From an uncultured Clostridia bacterium (GTDB lineage: Bacteria; Bacillota; Clostridia; Oscillospirales; Acutalibacteraceae): DNA of 45,430 nucleotides. Positions 16,680 to 25,936 of this stretch are shown here, in pieces; within the stretch, counting starts at the first letter, position 1; every line of letters begins with the position of its first letter. The DNA is taken from assembly GCA_947572385.1 (NCBI GenBank), contig CANPBX010000016.1, positions 1 through 45,430 on the forward strand. Reading direction: 5' to 3'. The notes below the pieces were generated by a model, which saw nothing but the letters and a program-made list of their open reading frames with translations, searched no databases and had not been told where the DNA came from. The position numbers were made by a program, and so were the translations under genes.

Positions 16680-18209
16680 ATGACAAAGAAAAAATTTTTC
16701 CTGCAGGGAGCCCTGCTTACCCTGGTGTCACTGTTCCTGAGAGTTACAAATATGGGATACCGCTCCTATTTGTCTCAGCAGATAGGCTCAGAGGGTATGG
16801 GCCTGTATCAGTTGATATTCTCAATATTTATGCTTACAGTCACGCTGTCCACCTCGGGTATTAGCCTTGCAGTAACGAGGATGGTTACTGCGGCGCTGGC
16901 AAATGGCAGGGGAGAGACTGTGCGTTCGGTGGTAGCAAAGTGTTTCGGATTCTGCCTGACTATAAGCATCTGCATTGCGTTTACTTTATTTCTGACTGCC
17001 GACTTTGCGGCAGGGCTTTTTCTTGGCGCCCCTGCTGCTGCTCCATGTTTGAGGATACTAGGGCTGGGGCTGCCGTTCATGTCTATGTGTACCTGCATGA
17101 AGGGGTATTTTCTTGCCGTGGACGAGTCACTTTCTACGGCAGTCTCGGATGCCTTGGAGCAGATACTCACCATCGGTGCAACAGTATTTCTTTTCTGGAA
17201 GCTTGCACCACAGAGTATCGAAACTGCGTGTTTGGCTGCAATGGCGGCATCGACCCTGGGGGAGGCGGTATCGTTTGTGGCAAGCTGGTGTGCATACCGT
17301 GGGAGCATCCGCAAGCATACCCCACGTCGAAGGGAAAAAAGCAGGGGAGTGCTGAAGGGACTGGGACATATCGCGCTGCCCTGTACCCTCAGTTCTGCCG
17401 CAAGGAGCCTGCTTAACACCGGGGAAAACCTGCTTATCCCCAGGGAGCTGCAAAAGTATGGCCTTGGCTACTCGGCGTCACTGTCTCAGTATGGGCTTTT
17501 GCAGGGGATGGCAATGCCTATGCTATATTTCCCCTCATCTTTTTTAACCTCATTTGCTTCATTATTGATACCCAAAATTGCCAAGGAGCGGGAGCTGAGC
17601 CACAAAAATGCTGTGGCGTATATTTCAGGCAGGGCAGTACAGGCAGCACTGGCCTTCGGCATGTTTTTTGCAGCATTATTTTTAGCGTTCGGCAATAGCT
17701 GGGGCCAGGCGTTTTACGGCAGCGACAGTGCCGGAGCATATTTACGTGTGCTGGCTCCACTTGTCCCACTGACGTACTTGGACGTGGTTGTCGATAATTT
17801 GCTGAAAGGTCTTGATGAACAGTTTAACTCCATGAAATATAATTTTGCGGACTCACTTATAAGGGTGATCCTAGTGCTGTGTTTTCTGAGATTCTTTGGG
17901 ATGGAGAGTTACGTATGCATCCTATTTTTCAGCACAATATTCAATGCATCTTTGAGCCTGCACAGGTTGATGAAGGTGAGCCGCCTGCATATCCAAGTGG
18001 TACAACATATTCTTCTGCCGCTGACTTGTGCGGTTTTGGCAGTAAGCATAGGGCGATTGCTATTACAGCACATGGTAATATCAAATGGATTTTTACAGGT
18101 TTTTGTTCAAACGACAATATCGGGAGCTATTTTCATAGGGAGCTTCCTGGGGATAAACAGTCTTATGAGCGGTACAGAGGAAAAGAAGTCTATGCCGCAA
18201 ACTGAGTAA
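16680..18209 (+). CDS. SpoVB-like polysaccharide/lipid flippase (MOP superfamily)
   Basis: A 509-residue integral membrane protein with about 12-14 hydrophobic segments along its whole length. The start, KKKFFLQGALLTLVSLFLRV followed by NMGYRSYLSQQIGSEGMGLY, is the typical opening of the stage V sporulation protein B / YtgP / MurJ-like group, which moves lipid-linked wall precursors or polysaccharide units across the membrane. SpoVB itself is needed for spore cortex. The ATG at 16680 has GGAGGGAG 9 nt upstream. It is a single-gene unit with a strong terminator. Whether it is the true SpoVB orthologue or a paralogue cannot be told from one sequence. Confidence 0.85.
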   Translation: MTKKKFFLQGALLTLVSLFLRVTNMGYRSYLSQQIGSEGMGLYQLIFSIFMLTVTLSTSGISLAVTRMVTAALANGRGETVRSVVAKCFGFCLTISICIAFTLFLTADFAAGLFLGAPAAAPCLRILGLGLPFMSMCTCMKGYFLAVDESLSTAVSDALEQILTIGATVFLFWKLAPQSIETACLAAMAASTLGEAVSFVASWCAYRGSIRKHTPRRREKSRGVLKGLGHIALPCTLSSAARSLLNTGENLLIPRELQKYGLGYSASLSQYGLLQGMAMPMLYFPSSFLTSFASLLIPKIAKERELSHKNAVAYISGRAVQAALAFGMFFAALFLAFGNSWGQAFYGSDSAGAYLRVLAPLVPLTYLDVVVDNLLKGLDEQFNSMKYNFADSLIRVILVLCFLRFFGMESYVCILFFSTIFNASLSLHRLMKVSRLHIQVVQHILLPLTCAVLAVSIGRLLLQHMVISNGFLQVFVQTTISGAIFIGSFLGINSLMSGTEEKKSMPQTE

Positions 18210-18214
18210 TACCA

Positions 18215-18264
18215 CCGCCGCAGATATGGAAGCTACTTTTTCCTGATATGCGGCGGGTTTTTTT
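18215..18264 (+). terminator. Rho-independent terminator of the flippase gene
   Basis: CCGCCGCA (18215-18222) pairs with TGCGGCGG (18249-18256), followed by a run of seven T (18258-18264). It begins a few bases after the stop codon. Confidence 0.88.
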
Positions 18265-18305
18265 GTATGAAATGGCAATTCATAAACAATTTACAAATTA
18301 TCGTA

Positions 18306-18334
18306 TTGACTTTTTCTGACCATCGTGGTACATT
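18306..18334 (+). promoter_or_regulatory. Promoter of the hrcA-grpE-dnaK-dnaJ operon
   Basis: TTGACT (18306-18311), 17-bp spacer, TACATT (18329-18334) with extended -10 (TGGTACATT). The start falls near 18341, immediately before the CIRCE element, which matches the usual arrangement for HrcA repression. Confidence 0.75.
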
Positions 18335-18341
18335 ATAAATA

Positions 18342-18376
18342 TAGTTTAGCACTCGAAGCTCATGAGTGCTAAACTA
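18342..18376 (+). promoter_or_regulatory. CIRCE operator (HrcA binding site)
   Basis: The canonical TTAGCACTC - N9 - GAGTGCTAA is present without mismatch (18346-18354 and 18364-18372), and the pairing extends to 13 bp per arm (18342-18354, 18364-18376). HrcA, encoded just downstream, binds this element and represses the operon until heat shock titrates GroE. It is the only CIRCE in the window. Confidence 0.97.
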
Positions 18377-18420
18377 TGCGGGAGAAAAGATCTGGGCCCG
18401 GTAGAAAGGAGGGCTGTTCC

Positions 18421-19446
18421 ATGGAGCTGACCCTGCGAAAGGAAAAGATATTGAGCTCGGTGGTGGAGAGCTTTGTCAGGAATGGCGAGCCTGTGGGCAG
18501 CAAGGCCATAGCCGAGGAGATTGGAGTTTCATCGGCTACCGTGCGAAACGAGATGGCAAGCCTCACAGAGATGGGGCTGTTAGAGCAGCCGCATACCTCT
18601 TCGGGCAGAATACCTTCCCAGCGTGGCTACCGGGAGTTTGTGGACCGGCTGATGGAAGTACCGGAGCTGACATCTGGAGAAAAGCGTTGGGTGGATGTGA
18701 AACTGGCACCGGCGCTGTATGACGCGGAGCAGTTATTGCTGCGAACGGTGGATTTGGCAGCGTCTGTAAGCCACTGCGCGGCAATAGCAACAACTCCAGG
18801 CGGTGCGGGGACCAGGGTTAAGGCCATACAGCTGGTACAGACCAGCCGCCGCACAGGTATGCTGCTGATGATGAGCACTGCCGGAACTATGAAGAACCGT
18901 GTGTTCCGATGCGATTATGATTTGACGACGGATATCCTGCGGGTGTTCTTCCAGGTGTTCAACAAAGAAGTGACCGGCAAGAGGGTCTCCGATATAACCC
19001 CGGCATTTTTGCAGAATCTAGGGGTGTCTCTGGGAGAGATGTACGCTCTGGTAGGAGCTCCGCTTAGAGCGCTTCTTGGTACTGCGAGGGACACAGCTCA
19101 CACAGAGATACTGCTGGGAGGCCAGATGAACCTGCTTTTTTATCCTGAGCTGGAGCCAGGCGCGGCTAGGAGCATACTGGACCTGCTGGAGAATAAGGAA
19201 GAGCTATCAGTGCTTCTACAGCAAAAGCCTGGTCGGGTGGCAGCGTTGATAGGCCGGGAGTGTGGTAGGCCGGAGATGGATGCCGCTTCCATGCTGGTGT
19301 CACGGTATGTTATAGATGAACAGGACGCCGGAGCTATTGCATTGATAGGCCCGGTACGGATGGACTATCCTAAGCTTACCGCCATGCTGGACTATCTAAC
19401 GGAACGCCTTAGCGGTCAACTAACTCTGCTGGCTGGAGAAGACTAG
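18421..19446 (+). CDS. hrcA: Heat-inducible transcription repressor HrcA
   Basis: A 341-residue repressor of class I heat-shock genes. It has the N-terminal winged helix (about 1-75, including GEPVGSKAIAEEIGVSSATV and then RNEMASLTEMGLLEQPHTSS) and a GAF-like dimerisation domain. The ATG at 18421 has AAAGGAGGG 7 nt upstream; an alternative at 18376 would start inside the CIRCE element. It is the first gene of its own operon and so is autoregulated through the operator just upstream. Confidence 0.96.
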   Translation: MELTLRKEKILSSVVESFVRNGEPVGSKAIAEEIGVSSATVRNEMASLTEMGLLEQPHTSSGRIPSQRGYREFVDRLMEVPELTSGEKRWVDVKLAPALYDAEQLLLRTVDLAASVSHCAAIATTPGGAGTRVKAIQLVQTSRRTGMLLMMSTAGTMKNRVFRCDYDLTTDILRVFFQVFNKEVTGKRVSDITPAFLQNLGVSLGEMYALVGAPLRALLGTARDTAHTEILLGGQMNLLFYPELEPGAARSILDLLENKEELSVLLQQKPGRVAALIGRECGRPEMDAASMLVSRYVIDEQDAGAIALIGPVRMDYPKLTAMLDYLTERLSGQLTLLAGED

Positions 19447-19499
19447 TAAGTAATATTATGGTTTAATGCAAATATACAGTTGGAAAGGAGCTGCCTATA

Positions 19500-20015
19500 A
19501 TGAAGGACAAAGAGGAAAAGAAGCCTCCAGAAGTTGAGGTGCCGCCTGAGACTGAGGAGGCTCCAAAGCTGGAGGAAGATCTGGAAAATCTACGCCGGGA
19601 GCTGGACGAGCACAAGCAGCAGTATCTTCGGGTATTGGCTGAGTACGATAATTTTAGAAAGCGTACAGCCAACGAAAAGAGTGCTATCTATAGTAATGCC
19701 GTATCCGACACAGTACAGGCTATTCTGCCTATTGCCGACAATATTGGCCTTGCCCTAAACCAAGAAAACGCGTCTGCTGAGGATATGCGTAAGGGCGTGG
19801 AGATGATTCAGTCTCAGATAGATGCGGCTTTTGAAAGGCTTGGTATCACTGCCGTGGGGCAGATAGGGGAGGCCTTTGACCCAAACCGCTGCAACGCTAT
19901 TGCCCACATCGAAGATGAGAGTATGGGGGAAAATGTTATTTCCCAGGTGTACCAGAAGGGTTATATGCTGGGAGACCGAATGGTGCGCCACGCGATGGTG
20001 CAGGTGGCGAACTAA
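19500..20015 (+). CDS. grpE: Nucleotide exchange factor GrpE
   Basis: A 171-residue DnaK co-chaperone that releases ADP from DnaK. The N-terminus is highly charged and disordered (about 1-25), followed by the long dimerising coiled coil (about 26-100, including LRVLAEYDNFRKRTANEK) and the C-terminal beta-wing domain (FDPNRCNAI, then GYMLGDRMVRHAMVQVAN). It is slightly shorter than the E. coli protein, mainly in the N-terminal tail. It lies between hrcA and dnaK, 53 and 66 nt apart. Confidence 0.95.
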   Translation: MKDKEEKKPPEVEVPPETEEAPKLEEDLENLRRELDEHKQQYLRVLAEYDNFRKRTANEKSAIYSNAVSDTVQAILPIADNIGLALNQENASAEDMRKGVEMIQSQIDAAFERLGITAVGQIGEAFDPNRCNAIAHIEDESMGENVISQVYQKGYMLGDRMVRHAMVQVAN

Positions 20016-20081
20016 AGCTATAAAGGTTATTACAGGATATATGAAATAAATTGAAAATTTTATTAAGAGAGGTAATTTATC

Positions 20082-21920
20082 ATGGCAAAGACTATCGGTA
20101 TCGACTTAGGCACTACCAACTCATGTGTTGCAGTTATTGAGGGTGGCGAGCCCGTTGTCATCGCCAACGCTGAGGGTGCCCGTACTACCCCATCTGTTGT
20201 AGCATTCAGCAAGACCGGTGAGCGTATGGTGGGCCAGGTGGCGAAGCGCCAGGCTATCACCAACCCGGACCGTACCATATCCTCCATTAAGCGTGAGATG
20301 GGCTCATCCTATAAGGTAAGCATTGACGGCAAGAACTATACCCCCCAGGAGATAAGCGCTATGGTCCTCCAGAAGCTGAAGGCAGATGCGGAGGCCTACT
20401 TGGGCGACACAGTTACCAGCGCGGTCATTACTGTGCCTGCCTACTTTACCGACGCCCAGCGCCAGGCAACTAAGGACGCTGGCAAGATTGCAGGACTGGA
20501 AGTCAAGCGTATAATCAATGAGCCTACCGCTGCAGCACTGTCCTATGGTGTGGATAAGGATAACGACCAGAAGGTCATGGTGTATGACCTTGGCGGCGGA
20601 ACTTTCGACGTATCCATCATCGAAATGGGTGACGGAGTGCAGGAGGTTTTAGCCACAGCCGGTAACAACCGTCTGGGCGGCGATGACTTCGACCAGCGTA
20701 TTATAAATTGGATAGTTGACAGCTTTAAGGTGGAGCAGGGCGTTGAACTGACTAATGATAAGATGGCTATGCAGCGCATTAAAGAAGCTGCAGAGAAAGC
20801 TAAAATAGACCTGTCCGGTGTTACAGCCTCCACCATAAGCCTGCCGTATATCACGGCTGATGCCAGCGGACCCAAGCATTTGGAAATGACGCTGACCCGG
20901 GCTAAGTTTAACGAGCTCACCGCCGACTTAGTGGAGCAGACCATGGGTCCTGTCCGTCAGGCTCTGCAGGACAGCGGGCTGTCTATAAATGAGGTCAGCA
21001 AGGTGCTCCTGGTCGGTGGATCTTCCCGCATTCCTGCTGTACAGGAAGCTGTGAAGAATTTCATTGGTAAGGACCCCTTCAAGGGTATTAACCCCGATGA
21101 ATGCGTTGCCATTGGCGCGGCGATCCAGGCCGGCGTACTGGGCGGCGAGGTCCAGGGCCTGCTGTTGCTGGACGTTACTCCGCTTTCTTTAGGTGTTGAG
21201 ACAATGGGCGGAGTTATGACAAAGATTATAGACCGCAACACTACTATCCCCACTAAGAAGAGCCAGATCTTTTCTACAGCCGCTGATGGGCAGACCCAGG
21301 TTGAGGTCAATGTGCTCCAGGGCGAAAGGGAGTTTGCAAGGGATAATAAGCAGCTGGGGCTGTTCAAGCTGGACGGCATTGCTCCCGCTCCCCGCGGTAT
21401 ACCCCAGATTGAGGTTACTTTTGATATCGATGCTAACGGCATAGTGAATGTCTCCGCAAAGGACCTTGGCACTGGCAAGGAGCAGCATATTACTATCAGC
21501 TCCAGCTCAAATATGAGCAAAGAGGATATTGACTCAGCTGTAAAGGCCGCTGAGCAGTTTGCCGAGGAGGATAAAAAGCGCAGGGAAGAAGTAGATACCA
21601 AGAACAATGCCGAGAGCATGTGCTATTCTGCGGAGAAGCTTATCTCTGATACCGGCGACAAGGTGCCTGAGGCAGATAAGAATGAGGTGAATGCTAAGGT
21701 CGCCGCGCTGCGTGACAGTATCACCAACGGCAGCGTCGACACCATAAAGGCCAATATGGATGAGCTGCAGAAGGCGTTGTACTCAGTCAGCGAGAAGCTG
21801 TACCAGCAGAATGGGCCTCAGGGAGACCCCAACGCTCAGGGGCCTGTGGACCCTGGACAGGGCGGCAATCCCGGCGGCGACGGCAACGTGTACGACGCAG
21901 ACTTCAAGGATGTGAACTAA
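20082..21920 (+). CDS. dnaK: Chaperone protein DnaK (Hsp70)
   Basis: A 612-residue Hsp70 chaperone. The ATPase domain has the phosphate loop [13 protein letters not shown] (6-18), the second phosphate motif [12 protein letters not shown], and the adenosine motif [10 protein letters not shown]. The substrate-binding domain follows the [14 protein letters not shown] hinge, and the C-terminal tail is Gly/Pro-rich, ending in DADFKDVN. It binds exposed hydrophobic segments of proteins, with DnaJ and GrpE. Ribosome site AGAGAGG. Length is typical of Gram-positive DnaK. Confidence 0.98.
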   Translation: MAKTIGIDLGTTNSCVAVIEGGEPVVIANAEGARTTPSVVAFSKTGERMVGQVAKRQAITNPDRTISSIKREMGSSYKVSIDGKNYTPQEISAMVLQKLKADAEAYLGDTVTSAVITVPAYFTDAQRQATKDAGKIAGLEVKRIINEPTAAALSYGVDKDNDQKVMVYDLGGGTFDVSIIEMGDGVQEVLATAGNNRLGGDDFDQRIINWIVDSFKVEQGVELTNDKMAMQRIKEAAEKAKIDLSGVTASTISLPYITADASGPKHLEMTLTRAKFNELTADLVEQTMGPVRQALQDSGLSINEVSKVLLVGGSSRIPAVQEAVKNFIGKDPFKGINPDECVAIGAAIQAGVLGGEVQGLLLLDVTPLSLGVETMGGVMTKIIDRNTTIPTKKSQIFSTAADGQTQVEVNVLQGEREFARDNKQLGLFKLDGIAPAPRGIPQIEVTFDIDANGIVNVSAKDLGTGKEQHITISSSSNMSKEDIDSAVKAAEQFAEEDKKRREEVDTKNNAESMCYSAEKLISDTGDKVPEADKNEVNAKVAALRDSITNGSVDTIKANMDELQKALYSVSEKLYQQNGPQGDPNAQGPVDPGQGGNPGGDGNVYDADFKDVN

Positions 21921-21945
21921 CCGAGGTTTTCAGGAGTTGATTTGA

Positions 21946-23091
21946 GTGGCGGATAAGAGAGACTATTATGAGGTGCTGGGCATCCAGAAGTCGGCCTCAG
22001 AGGATGATATAAAGAAAGCTTACCGAAAGATGGCAAAGCAGTATCACCCGGACCTGAATCCCGGAGATAAAACTGCCGAGACAAAGTTCAAAGAGGTCAA
22101 TGAGGCGTATGAGGTGCTTTCCGACAGCAATAAAAGGTCCCGATATGACCAGTTCGGTCATGCCGGAGTAGACCCGAACTTCGGAGGCGGTGCAGGAGGG
22201 GGCAATCCATTCCAGGGTGGCTTCGACTTTACGGATATATTCGACAGCTTTTTTGGAGGAGGTTTTGGCGGCAGTTCTCGCAGAGCTAACCCAAATGCGC
22301 CGCGCCAGGGCTCCGACGCCCAGGCAAACCTTGCCATAGACTTTGAGGAAGCCGCCAAGGGCTGTAAGAAGAATGTGGAATACCAGCAGATAGAGGTCTG
22401 TTCTGACTGCCATGGCACCGGAGCTGAAGCTGGTACAACACCAAAAACCTGTCCAAACTGCAATGGCACGGGACAGGTTCGCGTCAGCCAGCGCACGCCC
22501 TTTGGCGTTGTCCAGTCTACCCAATCCTGTGACCGCTGCCACGGCACAGGCAAGCTGATAGAGAAGCCCTGCCATGTATGCGACGGCAAGGGCAGGGTCC
22601 GCAGAAGGAAGACTATTGAGGTTACGGTCCCCGCCGGTATTGATGACGAGCAGGTGTTGAATGTAAGCGGCCACGGCAACGCCGGGGCTAACGGCGGGCC
22701 TAGCGGCGACCTTCATGTGTATATCAATGTGAGGCCGCACCCTATCTACAAGCGGCGAGGAAATGATGTCTGGTGTGAAATGCCCATAACCTTCACCCAG
22801 GCGGCACTTGGCGCAGACGTAGAGGTGCCAACCCTGGATGGCAAAGTCAGTTACCATGTCCATGAAGGGACACAGCCGGGAGATGTGTTTAGGTTAAAAG
22901 GGAAGGGCATACAGAGCCTTCGCTCTAGGGCCAGAGGCGACCAGTATGTGCAGGTCACAGTCGAGGTACCTAAAAACCTTAACAAGCGACAGAAGGAGAT
23001 ACTATCGGAGCTGGACAATAATACTGACGATAAGAATTACCAGAAGCGCAAGACATTTTTCTCTAAGTTAAGAGATTTGTTCGGAGACTAG
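21946..23091 (+). CDS. dnaJ: Chaperone protein DnaJ
   Basis: A 381-residue type I Hsp40. The J domain (about 5-70) holds the HPD tripeptide ([10 protein letters not shown]); a Gly/Phe-rich stretch follows; then four CxxCxGxG-type zinc repeats ([32 protein letters not shown]) and the C-terminal substrate domains. It stimulates DnaK ATPase. The start is GTG at 21946, with CAGGAG 9 nt upstream; there is no in-frame ATG nearby. It is 25 nt after dnaK and is the last gene of the operon, ending at a bidirectional terminator. Confidence 0.97.
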   Translation: MADKRDYYEVLGIQKSASEDDIKKAYRKMAKQYHPDLNPGDKTAETKFKEVNEAYEVLSDSNKRSRYDQFGHAGVDPNFGGGAGGGNPFQGGFDFTDIFDSFFGGGFGGSSRRANPNAPRQGSDAQANLAIDFEEAAKGCKKNVEYQQIEVCSDCHGTGAEAGTTPKTCPNCNGTGQVRVSQRTPFGVVQSTQSCDRCHGTGKLIEKPCHVCDGKGRVRRRKTIEVTVPAGIDDEQVLNVSGHGNAGANGGPSGDLHVYINVRPHPIYKRRGNDVWCEMPITFTQAALGADVEVPTLDGKVSYHVHEGTQPGDVFRLKGKGIQSLRSRARGDQYVQVTVEVPKNLNKRQKEILSELDNNTDDKNYQKRKTFFSKLRDLFGD

Positions 23092-23097
23092 AATAAA

Positions 23098-23136
23098 AAA
23101 TCTCCGGGATCGCTGCATCAAGCGTCCCGGAGATTT
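23098..23136. terminator. Bidirectional terminator between dnaJ and tam
   Basis: AAATCTCCGGGA (23098-23109) pairs with TCCCGGAGATTT (23125-23136), extended by CGCT/AGCG with one bulge. A-rich and T-rich flanks serve both convergent operons. Confidence 0.88.
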
Positions 23137-23137
23137 C

Positions 23138-23911
23138 TTATTTTTCTGCGATGAAGAAGAAGCGGGGAAAACGGAATAATACTTCGCCGTTTTTGTGTAC
23201 AGGGTACTCCTCTCGGACCTGACGGAACACCTCCTGATAAAAATCGCATCTTGCCGCATCGGTCACAGCAGCATCAAGATAGGGTCGCAGGCCGGTGGAA
23301 CTGTACCATTCCATAATCGCCTGATGGGAGGGCAGGCGGTGAAGATATGTAGTCTGCCAAAGGGTGAAGTCAGTCGAGATATCAGAGAGGATATCAAAAT
23401 ACTGCTCCTGACTGAGGGTGTGGAACAGCCGCATATATGGTATCAGATCTGTCCATGGGCTATGGGATACGGTTGACTCGATGATCCTGTGAATAGGCTC
23501 CTGATAGTTCATGGGTATCTGTACTGCTAAAAACCCGCCAGGTTTCAGCAGGCTCATAAGCCGTGGCAGAAGGGATGGATGGTCGGGCACCCACTGCAGG
23601 CAGGCGTTAGAGAAAACAATGTCAAAATCATGGGGCAAATTATCAATATCCGAGCTTATGTCGCACCGGATAAACTCAAGTTCGGGATTGTCCTTTTTTG
23701 CTGTCTCCACCATGTTCTCTGAGAAGTCTGCACCGATCACCTGAGCCTTGGGAAAGCGGGCTTTCAGTACGGCGGTGCTGTTTCCGGGGCCGCAGCCGAC
23801 GTCAAGAGCTTTTGCTGGAGCACTGCAATTAAGGCGAGATGCCAGGTCTATAGCGGGCTGGGTACGGTCATTTTTGAACTTTAAGTATTGCCGGGCGTTC
23901 CAGTCTGACAT
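23138..23911 (-). CDS. tam: Trans-aconitate 2-methyltransferase-like protein
   Basis: A 257-residue class I SAM methyltransferase. The opening MSDWNARQYLKFKNDRTQPA and the SAM loop ALDVGCGPGNSTAVL, followed by VIGADFSENMVETA, closely match Tam, which methylates trans-aconitate, a damaged by-product and inhibitor of the TCA enzyme aconitase. Length equals the family norm. It is 25 nt downstream of the MATE exporter on the same strand, so the two may be co-transcribed. The substrate assignment rests on overall similarity recalled from memory; another small carboxylic acid is possible. Confidence 0.85.
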   Translation of the reverse strand: MSDWNARQYLKFKNDRTQPAIDLASRLNCSAPAKALDVGCGPGNSTAVLKARFPKAQVIGADFSENMVETAKKDNPELEFIRCDISSDIDNLPHDFDIVFSNACLQWVPDHPSLLPRLMSLLKPGGFLAVQIPMNYQEPIHRIIESTVSHSPWTDLIPYMRLFHTLSQEQYFDILSDISTDFTLWQTTYLHRLPSHQAIMEWYSSTGLRPYLDAAVTDAARCDFYQEVFRQVREEYPVHKNGEVLFRFPRFFFIAEK

Positions 23912-23936
23912 AAAATCAGCTCCGTTTCCGTATATT

Positions 23937-25289
23937 TTATAGACGTATCTTTGTCCACTGGCCCTTGCGGAACCGCAGGAAGGTAAGGATAAATCTCAAA
24001 ACCTGGTCGCAGAAGGTGCCAAGCCATGCGCCGATAAGTCCGATATCCAACGGGTAGCAGAGCAGCCAGCTCATGCCGGGGCGAATGAAAGTGACGCTGA
24101 TAAGTGACACCAGGGCGGTGAACTTTGTGTCCCCAGCTCCGCGCAGACAGCCGAACAGCACCACCTGCTCTATCTGGAAGAAGAGGGTAACGCTGAGTAT
24201 GCGCATTATCTGCTCACCATAGTTTAGTATGACCTGCTCCTGAGAGAACAGAGTGAATATCTGCTTTCCAAACAGGAAGTATACCGCAGCCACAAGGCAG
24301 GCGCAGAGCAGTCCTATCTTTTGGCACACGTTTCCGTATATCTTCGCCATATCCGGGCGCTTCCTGCCAAGGCTTTGACCTATCAATGTGACTGACGCTA
24401 CGGACAGGCCGTCACCGAAAGAGAAAGACATACTCATAAGATTCATGCCAATCTGGTGGGCAGCCATTTGAGTGGTGCCCAGGTGGGCAACAGTCATGGA
24501 GAACAGCAGGAAGCCGATGCGCAGGCATAGCTGTTCTACAAAAGCGCTTGAACCCACGTTTAGCATGGAGTGTATACTAATACGGTCGGCAATCCAGCCC
24601 TTCACTGAGCGCAGGTTTATAAAGCCGTCTTTTCTGAGGACAGAAGCAATGCTAAGGCAGCAGGCGCATACAGTTCCGATTACAGTAGCCAACGCGGCCC
24701 CACGCACGCCTAAAGCAGGGAAGCCAAAATTGCCGCCAATAAGTAAGTAGTTGAAAACCACATTGACAGTATTGGATATCACATTAGTGAGCATAGCTAT
24801 TCTGGTATTACCGGCACCGCGCTGTGCGGCATTGAGCATCAGTGAGATAGTGGAGAAGCCCATGCCGCCCATAATAATTTGCAGGTACTCAACAGCATAT
24901 TCATGGGTATCGGCTTGGGAGCCAACCATTTTTATAATTGGGCTGGCAAAAATCACAAAAGCCATACTGATAAGTACAGTGAGGGCGATAGTGATGAGCA
25001 GAGCCATCCGCACAATACGGTTGGCGCTCTCGCGGTCACCGGCCCCCTTGCGCCGGGCGACCAGTGCTGATACCGCGACATTCATAGACAGGAACACGGC
25101 AAGCCCCAGGAATTTCGGTTGAGTTGTAAGGCCGACGGCAGCAATGGCAAATGAGCCCAGAGAGCCCACCATGATAGTATCGACCATACCGGCAAGACAA
25201 ACAAAAAATGATTCCAGCACCGAGGGCCAGGCAATATTTACGGCGTCCTGGAATATCTGTCTATTGGGAGGGATTTCTCCGAGCTCCAT
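23937..25289 (-). CDS. MATE family efflux transporter
   Basis: About 450 residues, with twelve predicted hydrophobic segments and the MATE two-fold pattern (WPSVLESFFVCLAGMVDTIM and VGSLGSFAIAAVGLT early on; QIGMNLMSMSFSFGDGLSVA in the second half). It should export organic cations or drugs using Na+ or H+. The frame is open up to 25418, but a strong promoter (-10 at 25368) sits inside that extension, so the start must be downstream: the ATG at 25289 gives the normal family length, though its ribosome site is poor; a TTG at 25325 with GGGAGAG 8 nt upstream is an alternative. Confidence 0.9.
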   Translation of the reverse strand: MELGEIPPNRQIFQDAVNIAWPSVLESFFVCLAGMVDTIMVGSLGSFAIAAVGLTTQPKFLGLAVFLSMNVAVSALVARRKGAGDRESANRIVRMALLITIALTVLISMAFVIFASPIIKMVGSQADTHEYAVEYLQIIMGGMGFSTISLMLNAAQRGAGNTRIAMLTNVISNTVNVVFNYLLIGGNFGFPALGVRGAALATVIGTVCACCLSIASVLRKDGFINLRSVKGWIADRISIHSMLNVGSSAFVEQLCLRIGFLLFSMTVAHLGTTQMAAHQIGMNLMSMSFSFGDGLSVASVTLIGQSLGRKRPDMAKIYGNVCQKIGLLCACLVAAVYFLFGKQIFTLFSQEQVILNYGEQIMRILSVTLFFQIEQVVLFGCLRGAGDTKFTALVSLISVTFIRPGMSWLLCYPLDIGLIGAWLGTFCDQVLRFILTFLRFRKGQWTKIRL

Positions 25290-25367
25290 ACCTTTACATA
25301 TTTTTTCTGCATTTATAAACTGCAATATACCCACTCTCCCAAACTGAAAATAGTTGTTAATGCAATT

Positions 25368-25396
25368 ATTATACGCCTTTTGGAATGAAAATGCAA
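25368..25396 (-). promoter_or_regulatory. Promoter of the MATE-tam unit
   Basis: Minus strand: TTGCAT (25391-25396), 17-bp spacer, TATAAT (25368-25373). Its position rules out the most upstream possible start of the MATE gene. Confidence 0.75.
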
Positions 25397-25541
25397 GAGG
25401 TGTGGTGAGAAGTTTCATTTGAGGAAAACGCTGATGTAATTTAGCTATGACACTGGCTATAAAGGCTGTTATAATGTTTTTAAAGCATAAGGCAAACGGT
25501 AAAACATAACTTTTGAGCAGAATGCCCTGTTTTGCCGCCCA

Positions 25542-25568
25542 AGTTATCGATAAATAGTTATCGATAAC
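25542..25568. promoter_or_regulatory. Tandem palindromic operator upstream of the hydrogenase operon
   Basis: AGTTATCGATAA occurs twice, at 25542-25553 and 25556-25567, 14 bp apart. Each contains the perfect palindrome TTATCGATAA; the second extends to GTTATCGATAAC (12 bp). Two identical palindromes more than one helical turn apart suggest cooperative binding of a dimeric regulator. They lie about 63-89 bp upstream of the predicted start, a position more usual for an activator. The half-site GTTA-N4-TAAC is similar to, but 2 bp shorter in spacing than, the Rex redox repressor site. Confidence 0.6.
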
Positions 25569-25595
25569 AATTATGCGGATATACAGAATTTTTCA

Positions 25596-25624
25596 TTGCA
25601 AAATTCATAGAAAAATGTTAGAAT
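25596..25624 (+). promoter_or_regulatory. Promoter of the hydrogenase operon
   Basis: TTGCAA (25596-25601), 17-bp spacer, TAGAAT (25619-25624) with an extended -10 (TGTTAGAAT). The start would be near 25631, about 36 nt before the first gene. Confidence 0.72.
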
Positions 25625-25666
25625 ATAGACACAGTTCCCAACAACATTTTTTAGGAGGTCAAAGTC

Positions 25667-25906
25667 ATGAAAGTTACAGTGTGCATCGGTAGTTCCTGCC
25701 ATATAAAGGGGTCCCGTCAGGTGGTCGAGCAGTTTCAGCAGCTCATTGCCGACAATGGCCTGAAGGAGAAGGTGGATCTGGGCGGCACCTTCTGCATGGG
25801 CAAATGCCAGCAGGGCGTCTGTGTTACAGTGGACGACCAGTTCTACTCCGTCTCTCCCGAGACAGCTGAGGAGTTCTTCAACACCAATATCAAAGCCAAG
25901 GTCTAA
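25667..25906 (+). CDS. Thioredoxin-like [2Fe-2S] ferredoxin
   Basis: A 79-residue protein of the NuoE/HydC-type thioredoxin-like [2Fe-2S] family. The ligands are Cys6, Cys11 (C-x4-C) and Cys43, Cys47 (C-x3-C), the standard spacing. It carries one electron. It is the first gene of the hydrogenase operon, with TAGGAGGTC 6-7 nt before the ATG, and precedes the PAS/H-cluster protein by 30 nt. In other clostridia and in Thermotoga a small protein of this type accompanies the sensory hydrogenase, so it probably delivers or receives electrons for that sensor. Confidence 0.9.
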   Translation: MKVTVCIGSSCHIKGSRQVVEQFQQLIADNGLKEKVDLGGTFCMGKCQQGVCVTVDDQFYSVSPETAEEFFNTNIKAKV

Positions 25907-25936
25907 ACTTATCAAAACCGAAAGGAGACTGGGAGT

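Noticed and set aside
20543-21619. Long open frames antisense to dnaK, dnaJ and metH
   Set aside because: They arise from codon bias on the coding strand, lack ribosome sites and have no recognisable products.
25290-25418. Upstream extension of the MATE gene to 25418
   Set aside because: A strong minus-strand promoter lies inside the extension, so the start must be downstream of about 25361.
25542-25568. Canonical Rex operator before the hydrogenase operon
   Set aside because: The half-sites GTTA/TAAC are 4 bp apart instead of the usual 6, so only a Rex-like resemblance can be claimed.
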